Assembly (NCBI GenBank): GCA_046297695.1
Contig: JBKBHF010000004.1
Span: 60,041 to 124,040 of the forward strand
DNA length: 64,000 bases
Reading direction: 5' to 3'
Origin: Permianibacter sp046297695
GTDB lineage: Bacteria > Pseudomonadota > Gammaproteobacteria > Enterobacterales > Permianibacteraceae
Notes under the pieces: generated by a model
Databases searched by the model: none
What the model was told of the DNA's origin: nothing
The model's input: the letters and a program-made list of their open reading frames with translations, nothing else
Shown here: positions 1-8,431 of the stretch, piece by piece
Layout of the letters: every line of letters starts with the position of its first letter
How positions within the stretch are numbered: the first letter of the stretch is position 1
Translations under genes and position numbers: made by a program

Positions 1-598
1 GCGGTGCCAGAAAGCGCACGCCGTTTTCGATCAGCTCGACTTCTTGCGGCGGGTTGCCGACGGCAACGATGACTTCACTCGGCAGGTTCTCGAAGCTGCG
101 CGCGCTGCTGTCGTTACGCAGCAGAATTGATGCCGGCTTCAGCACCTTGTCGAGCGCCGCGACGATGTCGTCCTTGACTGCTTCCATACCGGCGGTGGTG
201 ATTTGCACGACCAGGTGATCGCCAAAACGATCCACCACTAGCCCCGGCAGCAGATCGCTCTCGCCATACACCAGCCGGTAATACGGCTGCGGAAACACCA
301 GCTCACGCAAGCTGAGCGCGATGTTGATCCGGTGCACCAGCAGCGAGCGATCCAGCAGATGGTGTTCGCGGCTGATGATGCGACCGCAGATCAGCGAATG
401 CGGATTGACATAAGCAACACCGAGAAACTGGCCGCTGGCACTTTCGACCACGGCCTGTTGCCCGGGGGTAAAGTTTTTCAGCGGCGTGGCGACGGTGTCG
501 ACCTCGTTGCTGTAAATCCACAAATGGCCGCCCTTGATCCGGCGCTCTTCGTGTTTGGTCAGCTTCAGGCGAGGCAGACTGGCTGTAAGGTCGGTCAC
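1..598 (-). CDS. rlmI: 23S rRNA m5C methyltransferase RlmI-like, 5' part only
   Basis: The gene runs off the left edge, so only about 199 N-terminal residues are present. The translation starts at a GTG (598) with GGGAG ten bases upstream and reads VTDLTASLPRLKLTKHEERR, followed by GGHLWIYSNEV. This is the PUA-like N-terminal domain of the RlmI/YccW family, which methylates C1962 of 23S rRNA. The next block, YGESDLLPGLVVDRFGDHL, is typical of the family linker before the Rossmann methyltransferase domain, which lies outside the window. An in-frame open stretch continues upstream of 598 without a better start codon. Cytosolic and probably constitutive. The family assignment is firm; the exact target nucleotide is taken from the E. 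coli homologue. Confidence 0.85.
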   Translation of the reverse strand, partial: MTDLTASLPRLKLTKHEERRIKGGHLWIYSNEVDTVATPLKNFTPGQQAVVESASGQFLGVAYVNPHSLICGRIISREHHLLDRSLLVHRINIALSLRELVFPQPYYRLVYGESDLLPGLVVDRFGDHLVVQITTAGMEAVKDDIVAALDKVLKPASILLRNDSSARSFENLPSEVIVAVGNPPQEVELIENGVRFLAP

Positions 599-635
599 CG
601 ACGTAGTACTCCCATAAAAAAAATCCGTAGGTAAA

Positions 636-1532
636 TCACCAGAACAGATGCAACGTCACACCGGCAAACCGGATGTCATCTGCGTCGTCACCGGTGCTGA
701 CACCGGCGCTCAGATCCAGCCCCCAATGTTCGGCCAGATTCAGCGCCAGTATCACCGTGTTGGTGCGAAACTGACTGCCGTCCAGCTCCAACTCGCTGCG
801 CGTGTGTTCAAAGCTCAGCAGGTGCTCAGCCAGCGGCACATCGACGCCCAACCAGGCATTGTGATCGGCCAGCGCACCATCGGCCTGATCGCGCTGGCTC
901 AGCAGCTGGTTGTAAAGCCGCGGGTAGTCCAGCAAACGGCTGCCGAAAGCCTCGTCGAGCACCCGCGCATCGTCGTAGCGGAACTGTTGCCAGCCGCCGA
1001 ACAGACGCCAGTCGTTGGCGAGATTGATGCCAACATGCAGACCGAGGCCGCGGCTGTCGAAACGTTCTTCAGCGGTGCGCAGCGGAAACTGCACCGTCAC
1101 CTCGTGTTCCCGCGCCGACAGCTCCAGCCCCAGTTCGACCCGCTCGCCGCGATGACGGAGCAGCAGCTGGGTTTCCTGCGTTGCCAGCACCGTCTCGTCA
1201 TCGTAGTCCAGCCAGGACAGGCTGCCGCCCCAACCGGTCTGATCGAGACTGATGCCGAAGCGACGGCTGCGGGTGCTGACCCGCTCGTCTTCGCCATCGC
1301 TGGCGATCTGGTTGTCCGCCTCGATCTGGCTGGCATTGAGGTACCAGACCGTCGACAGCGGCAAGGCCAGCGCCAGCGCTGTCGCCTCGCCATCGGCGTC
1401 ATCCTGCTGCCAGCCGACGCTGGCATGGCCGATGGCCGACAGTTCGGTTTCCGAGGCCGCGGCCACGCCGGCCAGCAGCGCTTGGCCGCACAGGCCCGCG
1501 CCCAAAACTCCGCGGAGCAGAGTATTCATCAT
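636..1532 (-). CDS. putative outer-membrane beta-barrel protein
   Basis: A 298-residue exported protein that I do not recognise as a named family. Residues 1-26 form a signal peptide ending near VAAASET. The mature part alternates polar and aromatic residues in strand-like stretches (LSWLDYDDE, GLHVGINLANDWRLFGGWQQFRY, LDLSAGVSTGDDADDIRF) and ends in Phe-Trp (TLHLFW). A C-terminal aromatic residue is the usual signal for outer-membrane barrel assembly by BAM. The start has GGGAG eight bases upstream; a second ATG follows immediately. It lies 37 bp upstream of the rlmI-like gene on the same strand. An outer-membrane location is inference; no ligand can be proposed. Confidence 0.75.
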   Translation of the reverse strand: MMNTLLRGVLGAGLCGQALLAGVAAASETELSAIGHASVGWQQDDADGEATALALALPLSTVWYLNASQIEADNQIASDGEDERVSTRSRRFGISLDQTGWGGSLSWLDYDDETVLATQETQLLLRHRGERVELGLELSAREHEVTVQFPLRTAEERFDSRGLGLHVGINLANDWRLFGGWQQFRYDDARVLDEAFGSRLLDYPRLYNQLLSQRDQADGALADHNAWLGVDVPLAEHLLSFEHTRSELELDGSQFRTNTVILALNLAEHWGLDLSAGVSTGDDADDIRFAGVTLHLFW

Positions 1533-1778
1533 TGACAGTTCTCCCGTTCAGCAACAGGCCGCACCGGTTGGCGCGGCACTCTACCCTTCACGCGCGCGGG
1601 CTGCCAGCGTTGACCGCCTTCCGTTATTTTTTTGCCGCCGGTCAACCGGGGCCGCACTGGCACGTTGAACCAGACAACCGGCACCGTTGTCGTTCGGCCA
1701 CGCCACAGCCGCGTTGGCCGAGCCGCCCCGGATTGCCGTAAGCTCAGGGCGCGCAGGGGCGCGAACCACGGAGAACGC

Positions 1779-2054
1779 ATGAACGCGTGGCGATTGGCGG
1801 CAGTGCTGCTGACTACGACGGCGTCGGTGCTGGCAGCCGAGCCGGCCGGCGGGCCGGAGGCTGAGCTGAGCCTGGAGCTGCTGGAATTTCTCGGCGAGTA
1901 CGGCACGAACGACGGCGAGCTGGCGCTGCCAGAGGATTTTGATGCCGCCCTGGTCGATCCGGCCGAGCCGGCCGCGCTCGACCCAGCCGGCAAACCGGCC
2001 ACGCCGCCGGCAACGCGGGACAGCGCAACTGTCGCAGTGGAGATCGAAAAATGA
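1779..2054 (+). CDS. small exported protein preceding the DUF3106 gene
   Basis: A 91-residue ORF starting MNAWRLAAVLLTTTASVLAA, a clear signal peptide, followed by an acidic, Pro/Ala-rich mature part (LSLELLEFLGEYG, then a low-complexity tail). GGAG lies six bases before the ATG. Its last codons overlap the next gene by four bases (ATGA), so the two are translationally coupled. Longer in-frame extensions upstream lack a ribosome site and would bury the signal peptide. The pattern LELLEFLGEY with an acidic tail resembles small proteins often found just upstream of DUF3106 genes. The function is unknown. Confidence 0.7.
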   Translation: MNAWRLAAVLLTTTASVLAAEPAGGPEAELSLELLEFLGEYGTNDGELALPEDFDAALVDPAEPAALDPAGKPATPPATRDSATVAVEIEK

Positions 2055-2491
2055 ACCGGGTGTTTGTTATCGCGCTGATGGTCGGCCTGTCGCTGCTGGA
2101 CACGGCCGTGGCGGCAGAAAGCCCGTCGCCGGTGCCGGCAGAATTCAGCCAGCTGACGCCGGCACAACAAGAACAGCTGCAGAAATTCGCCGGACAATGG
2201 CCGGCGCTGACCGACGCCCAGCGCGCCCGCATCGTGCAGGGGCTTGAGCGCTGGAACCAGATGAGCCCGGAGCAGAAACAGCGCGCCGCCAGCCAGTTCA
2301 AACGCTGGCGCGAACTGAGCCCGGAGCAGCGGCAAAAACTGCGTCAGGCACACCAGCGCTGGCAGGAGCTGAGCCCGGAGCAACGGCAGCGCTTGCGCGA
2401 ACAGGTGCGCCGGTTCCGTGAACTGACGCCGGAACAGCGCCAGCTGCTGCGGCAGCGCTTCGAGCTGCGCAAGTTGCGCCGCAACGGTTGA
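2051..2491 (+). CDS. DUF3106 family periplasmic protein
   Basis: A 146-residue protein with a signal peptide (cleavage near AVAAES) and a mature part built from degenerate repeats of the form W-x-x-L-S/T-P-E-Q-R-Q-x-L-R, about 13 residues each, repeated five to six times between residues 30 and 140. This is the DUF3106 signature. The repeat is strongly helical and charged, so an extended helical periplasmic protein is expected. It overlaps the upstream gene by four bases. In many proteobacteria such genes follow a sigma/anti-sigma pair; here that pair is far away (46.9 kb). The molecular role is not known for the family. Confidence 0.85.
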   Translation: MNRVFVIALMVGLSLLDTAVAAESPSPVPAEFSQLTPAQQEQLQKFAGQWPALTDAQRARIVQGLERWNQMSPEQKQRAASQFKRWRELSPEQRQKLRQAHQRWQELSPEQRQRLREQVRRFRELTPEQRQLLRQRFELRKLRRNG

Positions 2492-2557
2492 AGCCCACAG
2501 CAAGAGGGCATGCTCAGCTCGTGGAGCATTTGGCTGGGCCCGTCGATTCCGCTCACC

Positions 2558-2563
2558 TATAAT
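2558..2563 (+). promoter_or_regulatory. candidate -10 box for the lipoprotein gene at 2595
   Basis: A perfect TATAAT stands 32 bp upstream of the lipoprotein start. The hexamer 17 bp further up (TGGGCC) is a poor -35, so this is a weak or activator-dependent sigma70 candidate. Confidence 0.4.
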
Positions 2564-2594
2564 GCGCCGGACAACCCGTCAGCGGTGCACACAC

Positions 2595-3005
2595 ATGAAA
2601 CGACTGTTACTGGCCAGCGCCCTGCTGGTATCGCTCGGCGCCTGCGCGCCGGTTTTCCACGAGCACGGCTACGGCCGCGGCAATCCGCCCGCCCACGCGC
2701 CGGCACATGGCCAGCGCAAAAAAATGCACGGTCACGACATCAGCTTTGATACCGGTCTGGGTGTCTATGTCGTGGTCGGTTCGCCCGGCTTGTATTTCTG
2801 GGATGATTTTTACTGGCGGCTACGCGACGGCATCTGGGTGCGCGCCAGCGCGTTTGATGGCCCCTGGATTGTCGTGCCGGATACGCATCGCCACCTGCCG
2901 CCGGGCCTGGCCAAGAAGCACGGCTACGGCAAAGGCGCGAGCAAAAGCAAGGGCAATGACAAGAGCGACAAGGACAAGGGAAAAGGCAAAGACAAGAACA
3001 AGTGA
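2595..3005 (+). CDS. small lipoprotein with Lys/Gly-rich tail
   Basis: A 136-residue protein beginning MKRLLLASALLVSLGAC, a lipoprotein signal with lipobox LGAC. The core (residues 50-100) contains GVYVVVGSPGLYFWDDFYWRL and GIWVRASAFDGPWIVVP, an aromatic-rich pattern seen in many small gammaproteobacterial envelope proteins of unknown function. The C-terminus is low complexity (KGNDKSDKDKGKGKDKNK) and highly basic, which could bind polyanions. An upstream in-frame ATG at 2562 would destroy the lipobox position, so 2595 is chosen. It is followed by a strong bidirectional terminator. Confidence 0.75.
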   Translation: MKRLLLASALLVSLGACAPVFHEHGYGRGNPPAHAPAHGQRKKMHGHDISFDTGLGVYVVVGSPGLYFWDDFYWRLRDGIWVRASAFDGPWIVVPDTHRHLPPGLAKKHGYGKGASKSKGNDKSDKDKGKGKDKNK

Positions 3006-3050
3006 GCAGGCGGCCATTCGGGCACGCCAATGCCACGACAGCAAATCAAT

Positions 3051-3081
3051 AAAAAAGGGAGCGCCATGGCGCTCCCTTTTT
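3051..3081. terminator. bidirectional intrinsic terminator
   Basis: A perfect palindrome, GGGAGCGCC paired with GGCGCTCCC, is flanked by six A residues on the left and five T residues on the right. It serves both the lipoprotein gene on the plus strand and the convergent BsuPI-domain gene on the minus strand. Confidence 0.9.
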
Positions 3082-3120
3082 CTTCTACTGCGTTGACAGC
3101 GTTCCGCCACCGCAACCGGT

Positions 3121-4098
3121 TCAGAATGCCTGCATCCGGCGATCGATGAACAGCGGCGCTTCGACTTTCAGCGTCTCCGGTGCAAACGCCGTGGCTTGCG
3201 GCGCGTGACTGCCTTTCAGCTCTACGCGCAGCAGGTAGGTGCCGACATCCAGCGCGTCACCCGACAGCGATTCCAGCGCCAGTTCGCCGCCGAAATAATG
3301 GCGACCGCCAGCCTTGATCACCAGGTCGTGCTCAGCTTGCATGAACCGCTTGTTTGCGCCCCAGCTGTTCACCAGTTCACCGGACAGCGTCAGCAGGCTG
3401 ATTTCAAATGTCTGGCTCGAACCAAAGCGCAGGGTCAGATCGCTGGTGCTGTTATTCACCAGAGTCAAACCAGTGCTGATCAGGTTGTTGTTTGACAGCA
3501 CGAAATGCGAGCGCGGCAGGTCGGCAATGAGCTGCAGCGCCGGAACCGGGTACTGCTTGCCAGCGACGGCACCGCGGGCAAACACGTGCACGACCGGGCC
3601 CATGATGCTCTGCTCTTCCCACTGGACCACGCCGACTTCCGGCGCGAACCACGCCTGTTTCACGCCAGCGTCAGCGCAGTTGCCGCTGAACTCCATCCGC
3701 ACTACCTTGCGGAAGGCACCCGCTGCGGTCTCGAGGCTCAGGTTCTTTTCAGCCAGCGTCGCACTGGTGGTGCAGCTGTCGAGCGTCACGTTGTAACGCT
3801 TACCGACTGGGTCAGCGAAGCTGACCAGCTTTTCATTGGCGCGACGTTCGTTGTTGTAAACGTAAATCACCTCGCTGTCGGCGCGGGTCCAGACCCAACG
3901 CTCGCCCTGGCCGAGGAAACGGGAAAACTTCTGCCAGCCATCACCGTAGCTGTCGAGCACCTGTACATCATGTTCACCACCACGATTGCTGGTGAAGATG
4001 CCATGATCCTGTGTCGACCAGGCCAGGTAGGAGTTGGCGGAGCACACGGCAGACGCCAAACCAGCCGCCACGGCGGCAACGATACGCAAACCTTTCAT
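3121..4098 (-). CDS. exported BsuPI-domain protein
   Basis: A 325-residue protein with a signal peptide (MKGLRIVAAVAAGLASAVCSA). The ATG at 4098 is chosen because AGGGAG lies seven bases before it; a TTG further up has no site. Residues about 205-300 read LTLVNNSTSDLTLRFGSSQ, then FEISLLTLSG and a later LESLSGDALDVGTYLLRVEL, matching the BsuPI immunoglobulin-like fold known from the Bacillus intracellular proteinase inhibitor. The N-terminal 180 residues are unassigned and include paired Cys (DSCTTSA, GNCADAG) that could form a disulfide in the periplasm. A protease-inhibitor role would be inference; in Gram-negative bacteria BsuPI domains are mostly uncharacterised. Confidence 0.75.
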   Translation of the reverse strand: MKGLRIVAAVAAGLASAVCSANSYLAWSTQDHGIFTSNRGGEHDVQVLDSYGDGWQKFSRFLGQGERWVWTRADSEVIYVYNNERRANEKLVSFADPVGKRYNVTLDSCTTSATLAEKNLSLETAAGAFRKVVRMEFSGNCADAGVKQAWFAPEVGVVQWEEQSIMGPVVHVFARGAVAGKQYPVPALQLIADLPRSHFVLSNNNLISTGLTLVNNSTSDLTLRFGSSQTFEISLLTLSGELVNSWGANKRFMQAEHDLVIKAGGRHYFGGELALESLSGDALDVGTYLLRVELKGSHAPQATAFAPETLKVEAPLFIDRRMQAF

Positions 4099-4400
4099 CG
4101 GAAAACTCCCTGTCAAAATACAGCCAATTGAAAATTTGCGATGCGCATCGCGGAACGGAGGCTAGAGAGTTGGCAGCAATGAAGCAAACGAAATTTTTTT
4201 GGCAGTTTTATTAGCGTTTCTTATCAATGCCAGTGCAGCGCCGGCAGCTACTGTCGCCGGCTGTGGTTGTCTAGGTGTGAACAATACTTGCTGTTGTAAA
4301 GGGCACAGACAGCAATGCTACAGAGCGTTACGTTAACGACACACGACACTACAGGAAGTGCTGATTTTCTCATCGCTTTGCGCTGCATTTCTGAACAATA
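4099..4400. other. intergenic region with no gene recognised
   Basis: About 300 bp between the BsuPI-domain gene start and the glutathione S-transferase terminator. It is visibly richer in A+T than its flanks and holds only very short ORFs. It should carry the promoter of the BsuPI-domain gene. I see no RNA-gene fold or repeat that I could defend. Confidence 0.4.
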
Positions 4401-4426
4401 AAAAAGGCGCCGAGAGGCGCCTTTTT
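4401..4426. terminator. intrinsic terminator of the GST gene
   Basis: Hairpin GGCGCC-GAGA-GGCGCC flanked by AAAAA and TTTTT, 24 bp downstream of the GST stop codon. The symmetrical tails allow termination in both directions. Confidence 0.85.
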
Positions 4427-4449
4427 CGGTTCGAACGATTTTTCTGCAA

Positions 4450-5061
4450 TCAGGCTTTGTTTTTCGCTTCGTCGGCCTGGGCGGCTTTCACCGCCGGACG
4501 TGTGGCCACCCGCTGGACGAACGCCTGCAATACCGGGAACGGCGACAGATCGAATTTCACCCAGTTGGCCCAGTTCAGCACGACAAACAGGTAAGCGTCG
4601 GCGACGGTGAAACCGTCACCCGTCAGGTAGTCATGTTTGCTCAGTGTGTTGACCAGATAATTCAGCCGGCGGGTCAGCAGCTGCTCAGTGGCGGCACGGG
4701 TATCCGGGTGCAGCTGCGGATTGAAGAACGAGCCCATCGGCTTGTGCACTTCGCTGGTGATGAAGTTGAGCAGTTCCAGCATCTTGAAATGTTCAAAGCC
4801 GCTGCCACTGGGCATCAGGCTGTTGCCCGGCTTCAGGCTGGTCAGGTACTGGGCGATGACATGGGCCTCGGTCAGCACGCGGCCGTTGTCGAGCTCCAGC
4901 GCTGGCACATAGCCGTTCGGGTTGATGTCGAGAAAATTGCGGCCGTCAGCGGTTTGCTTTTTGGCCAGATCGACCGCGACCAGCTGCAAGGACAGGTCCA
5001 GTTCGTGGGCGACGATCAACGGCACCTGTGAGCAGGAACCCGGATAGAAAAACAGTTTCAT
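4450..5061 (-). CDS. gst: beta-class glutathione S-transferase
   Basis: A 203-residue cytosolic GST. It starts MKLFFYPGSCSQVPLIVAHE; Cys10 sits where the beta-class catalytic cysteine lies in E. coli GST. The thioredoxin-like N-domain includes NPNGYVPALELDNGRVLTEAHVIAQYL with the cis-proline and the gamma-glutamyl-binding EA/S region. The C-terminal helical domain contains the N-capping box region FTVADAYLFVVLNW. Length is normal for the family. The gene is single, ends in its own terminator, and is separated from gcvP by a 16-bp hairpin. Roles in detoxification of electrophiles or peroxides are family knowledge. Confidence 0.9.
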   Translation of the reverse strand: MKLFFYPGSCSQVPLIVAHELDLSLQLVAVDLAKKQTADGRNFLDINPNGYVPALELDNGRVLTEAHVIAQYLTSLKPGNSLMPSGSGFEHFKMLELLNFITSEVHKPMGSFFNPQLHPDTRAATEQLLTRRLNYLVNTLSKHDYLTGDGFTVADAYLFVVLNWANWVKFDLSPFPVLQAFVQRVATRPAVKAAQADEAKNKA

Positions 5062-5251
5062 GGCGAATGCTCCGTGATGAGGACCGACGCTGACGGTACG
5101 GCCCTGGCTCGCCAGCTTAACGTTTCATACGGGGCCGGATGGCGAAAGGATTTGACGGCGAGGTTCAGTTTTCCTGAACAAACCAGGTGGTGGTTGCCGA
5201 TCCCGGCAGATGGCGCGGCGATGACCGCGTCGGCGCGGTCGCCATCCGGAA

Positions 5252-5286
5252 AACACAAACGGCGCGATGATCGCGCCGTTTGTGTT
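5252..5286. terminator. long perfect hairpin downstream of gcvP
   Basis: A 16-bp perfect stem (AACACAAACGGCGCGA against its complement) with a three-base loop, located 38 bp after the gcvP stop. Read on the minus strand it is followed by TTTTCC, so it most likely terminates the gcv transcript. Confidence 0.75.
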
Positions 5287-5323
5287 GCTACCGGGTGCTA
5301 CAAACACAGCAAAACGAGGGCCA

Positions 5324-8212
5324 TCAGCCCTGATAGTCTTCCATCGGCGGGCAGACGCAGAACAGGTTGCGATCGCCGTAGACGTTGTCGATGCGGTTGA
5401 CGCTCGGCCAGAACTTGTTGTGCTTCTGACCCGGCAGCGGGAACACCGCTTCTTCACGGCTGTACGGACGGTTCCACTCGCCCTCGGTGATGTCGGCGAG
5501 CGTATGCGGCGCGTTGACCAGCGGGTTGTTGTCGAGCGGCCAGACGCCTTTCTGCACGTTGTCGATTTCCTTGCGAATCGAAATCATTGCGTCGATGAAA
5601 CGATCGAGCTCTTCTTTCGATTCACTCTCGGTCGGCTCGACCATCAGCGTGCCGGCGACCGGGAAGCTCATGGTCGGGGCGTGGAAACCGTAATCCATCA
5701 GACGCTTGGCGATGTCTTCTTCGCTGATACCGCTGGCTTCTTTCAGCGGCCGAATGTCGAGAATACATTCGTGCGCAACGCGGCCATTGCGGCCGGTGTA
5801 CAGCACCGGATAGTGCTCGCCCAGACGCTTGGCAATGTAGTTGCCGTTCAGGATCGCGTACTCGGTCGCCTGCTTCAGACCCTGCGGCCCCATCATCGTG
5901 ATGTAGGCCCACGAGATGGTCAGAATCGACGCGCTGCCCCACGGCGCGGCACTGACCGAACCGTTGCCCGGATTCGGGCCTTCCAGATGCACGACCGCGT
6001 GGTTCGGCAAGAACGGCGCCAAGTGGGCACGGACACCGATCGGGCCCATGCCGGGGCCACCGCCGCCATGCGGAATACAGAAGGTTTTGTGCAGGTTCAT
6101 GTGCGAGACATCAGCACCGATGCGCGCCGGCGCGGTCAGACCGACCTGCGCATTCAGGTTGGCGCCGTCCATGTAGACCTGGCCTCCATACGAGTGGATC
6201 AGATCGCAAATCTGCTTCGCGCCTTCCTCGTACACGCCGTGGGTCGACGGATAGGTCATCATCAGGCAGGCGAGGTTGTCAGCGTGCTCTTTCGCTTTCG
6301 CTTCCAGATCGGCAATGTCGATGTTGCCGTCCTTGTCGCAAGCGGTGACCACGACGCGGAAGTTCGCCATCTGCGCCGACGCCGGGTTGGTACCGTGCGC
6401 CGATTGCGGGATCAGGCAGACGTTGCGGTGCGCTTCACCACGCGATTCATGATACTTGCGTATGGTCAGCAGGCCGGCGTATTCGCCCTGCGCGCCCGAG
6501 TTCGGCTGGATCGAGATCGCATCGAAACCGGTGATCGCTTTCAGGTAGGCTTCGAGCTCGTGAATCATCTCGAGATAGCCCTGCGCCTGCACGAGCGGCA
6601 CGAACGGATGGATATTGCCAAATTCCGGCCAGGTCACCGGCATCATTTCGCTGGTGGCGTTCAGCTTCATCGTGCAGGAGCCGAGCGGGATCATGCCGTG
6701 GGTCAGCGAGAAGTCCTTGTTCTCCAGCTGCTTCAGGTAACGCAGCATGTCGGTTTCACTGTGGTACTTGCTGAACACCGGATGAGTCAGGTAGGCGCTG
6801 GTGCGCTGCAGCTGCTCCGGAATGTCGTGCGAGCCGGTTTGCGCGAACAGCGCATCGAGCTGGCCAACATCGAGGCCCTGCGCCTGGTCCTGCAGGAACA
6901 CGTCCCACAGCGCGACGACATCTTCACGCGTGGTTTTCTCATCGAACGACACGCCGAGCTTGCTGTCGCCGACCAGACGCAGATTCATCTTGTGCGCCAG
7001 CGCGCGCATGTAGACCTGCTCACGGACCGAGCCAACGTCGATGGTGACGGTATCGAAGAAGGCTTTGGTGTCGACATTGGCGCCCTTGGCGCGCAGACCG
7101 GCAACAAAAATGCTCATCAGACGATGGGTGCGCTCGGCAATGCCTTTCAGGCCTTGCGGACCGTGGTACATCGCGTACAACACCGCCATGTTCGACAGCA
7201 GCACTTGTGCGGTGCAGATGTTCGAGGTGGCTTTCTCGCGACGAATATGTTGCTCGCGGGTCTGCATCGCCATGCGCAGTGCACGGTTGCCGCGCTTGTC
7301 GATCGAGACGCCGATGATGCGGCCCGGCAGGTTACGCTTGTGCTCGTCCTTGCCGGCCATGAACGCCGCGTGCGGACCACCAAAACCAAACGGCACACCG
7401 AACCGCTGGGCCGAACCGATGGCGATGTCGGCGCCGAGTTCGCCCGGTGATTTCAGCAGGCACAGCGCCAGCAGATCGGTGGCCAGAATGACCACCGACT
7501 TGCGATCTTTCAGTGCGGCGATCAGGCTGGAGAAGTCGTTGACCTGACCACTCGAACCCGGATACGACAACAGCACACCGAAATAATCGTGCTTCAGCGC
7601 TTCGCTGGCGACGCCGACGACGGTTTCAAAACCGAAGGCTTCAGCGCGGGTACGGACGACGTCGATGGTTTGCGGATGGGTGTCACTGTCGATGAAGAAC
7701 TGGTTGCTCTTGCTCTTCGAGCTGCGCCGGGCCAGCGCCATCGCTTCGGCGGCGGCCGTGCCTTCGTCCAGCAGCGAGGCGTTGGAAATATCAAGGCCAG
7801 TCAGGTCAACGATCATCTGCTGGAAATTCAGCAGCGTTTCCAGCCGGCCCTGGGCGATTTCCGGTTGGTATGGCGTGTAGGCGGTGTACCAGCCCGGGTT
7901 TTCCAGCACGTTGCGCAGGATCACCGGCGGCGTCACGGTGTCGTAGTAACCCATACCGATGAAGCTCTTGTAGAGCTTGTTCTTGCTGGCGATTTTCTTC
8001 AGGTAGGCGAGTGCCTCGTGTTCGGCTTTGGCGGCCGGCAAGGCCAGCGGCGCGTTCAGGCGAATCTGCTCAGGCACGATTTGCTGCATCAGCTCGTCCA
8101 ACGACTTCACGCCGAGCGTGCTGAGCATCTCGGCAGTCTGATCCGCGTTCGGACCGATGTGACGGGCAATGAAACCGTCGTGTTTTTCAAGCTGGGACAG
8201 CGTGGCACTCAT
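5324..8212 (-). CDS. gcvP: glycine dehydrogenase (decarboxylating), P protein
   Basis: A 962-residue P protein of the glycine cleavage system. It decarboxylates glycine on pyridoxal phosphate and passes the aminomethyl group to lipoyl-GcvH. Both halves of the fused alpha/beta P protein are present. The PLP lysine is Lys709 in NLHKTFCIPHGGGGPG, with the Gly-rich loop directly after it. Other family blocks are FIGMGYYDTVTPPVILRNVLENP, here near residue 65, and PLGSCTMKLN. Length equals that of E. coli GcvP (957). It is the last gene of gcvT-gcvH-gcvP, separated from gcvH by 219 bp that contain a repeat element and a hairpin, so its expression may be partly uncoupled. A long plus-strand ORF opposite it is a codon-bias shadow. 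Confidence 0.98.
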   Translation of the reverse strand: MSATLSQLEKHDGFIARHIGPNADQTAEMLSTLGVKSLDELMQQIVPEQIRLNAPLALPAAKAEHEALAYLKKIASKNKLYKSFIGMGYYDTVTPPVILRNVLENPGWYTAYTPYQPEIAQGRLETLLNFQQMIVDLTGLDISNASLLDEGTAAAEAMALARRSSKSKSNQFFIDSDTHPQTIDVVRTRAEAFGFETVVGVASEALKHDYFGVLLSYPGSSGQVNDFSSLIAALKDRKSVVILATDLLALCLLKSPGELGADIAIGSAQRFGVPFGFGGPHAAFMAGKDEHKRNLPGRIIGVSIDKRGNRALRMAMQTREQHIRREKATSNICTAQVLLSNMAVLYAMYHGPQGLKGIAERTHRLMSIFVAGLRAKGANVDTKAFFDTVTIDVGSVREQVYMRALAHKMNLRLVGDSKLGVSFDEKTTREDVVALWDVFLQDQAQGLDVGQLDALFAQTGSHDIPEQLQRTSAYLTHPVFSKYHSETDMLRYLKQLENKDFSLTHGMIPLGSCTMKLNATSEMMPVTWPEFGNIHPFVPLVQAQGYLEMIHELEAYLKAITGFDAISIQPNSGAQGEYAGLLTIRKYHESRGEAHRNVCLIPQSAHGTNPASAQMANFRVVVTACDKDGNIDIADLEAKAKEHADNLACLMMTYPSTHGVYEEGAKQICDLIHSYGGQVYMDGANLNAQVGLTAPARIGADVSHMNLHKTFCIPHGGGGPGMGPIGVRAHLAPFLPNHAVVHLEGPNPGNGSVSAAPWGSASILTISWAYITMMGPQGLKQATEYAILNGNYIAKRLGEHYPVLYTGRNGRVAHECILDIRPLKEASGISEEDIAKRLMDYGFHAPTMSFPVAGTLMVEPTESESKEELDRFIDAMISIRKEIDNVQKGVWPLDNNPLVNAPHTLADITEGEWNRPYSREEAVFPLPGQKHNKFWPSVNRIDNVYGDRNLFCVCPPMEDYQG

Positions 8213-8254
8213 GATTCACCTGACTGTTGGGAAACGCATTACTGGAAAAGAATG

Positions 8255-8274
8255 GCCCCCGTTTTGGCGGGGGC
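8255..8274 (-). terminator. hairpin in the gcvH-gcvP spacer, possible attenuator
   Basis: GCCCCCG and CGGGGGC pair around a TTTTGG loop, 43 bp before the gcvP start. On the transcribed strand it is followed by ATTCTTTT, so it could stop part of the transcription before gcvP, or stabilise the upstream mRNA. Confidence 0.5.
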
Positions 8275-8294
8275 TGGAACCTGTGCTGATCATC

Positions 8295-8413
8295 GCGTAG
8301 GGCGAGTCATGTCCCGCCACATGTTTCCGCAAATAGCAGAGCCTGTCTCATGCGCCGCCGATGGCGGCACCATGTGCCGGGTTACGCCGCGTTGCGGTTA
8401 ACCCAACCTACGC
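8295..8413. repeat. MITE-like dispersed repeat between gcvH and gcvP
   Basis: About 119 bp bounded by short terminal inverted repeats GCGTAGG and its complement. Its minus-strand end reads GCGTAGGTTGGGTTAACC, then ACGCGGCGTAACCCGGCAC, a motif I recognise from noncoding repeats scattered in many bacterial genomes. There is an internal palindrome around GCCGCCGATGGCGGC. It encodes nothing. No second copy occurs in this window. Confidence 0.5.
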
Positions 8414-8431
8414 ACTTCGTCACCGGAGATC

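Noticed and set aside
1533..1778. Additional gene in the spacer before the DUF3106 pair
   Set aside because: Open frames here are extensions of the neighbouring gene or shadows; none has a ribosome site or coding signature.
5267..7450. A 727-codon plus-strand open frame opposite gcvP
   Set aside because: It is entirely antisense to a perfectly conserved gcvP and has the His/Arg/Val-rich composition typical of high-GC codon-bias shadows.
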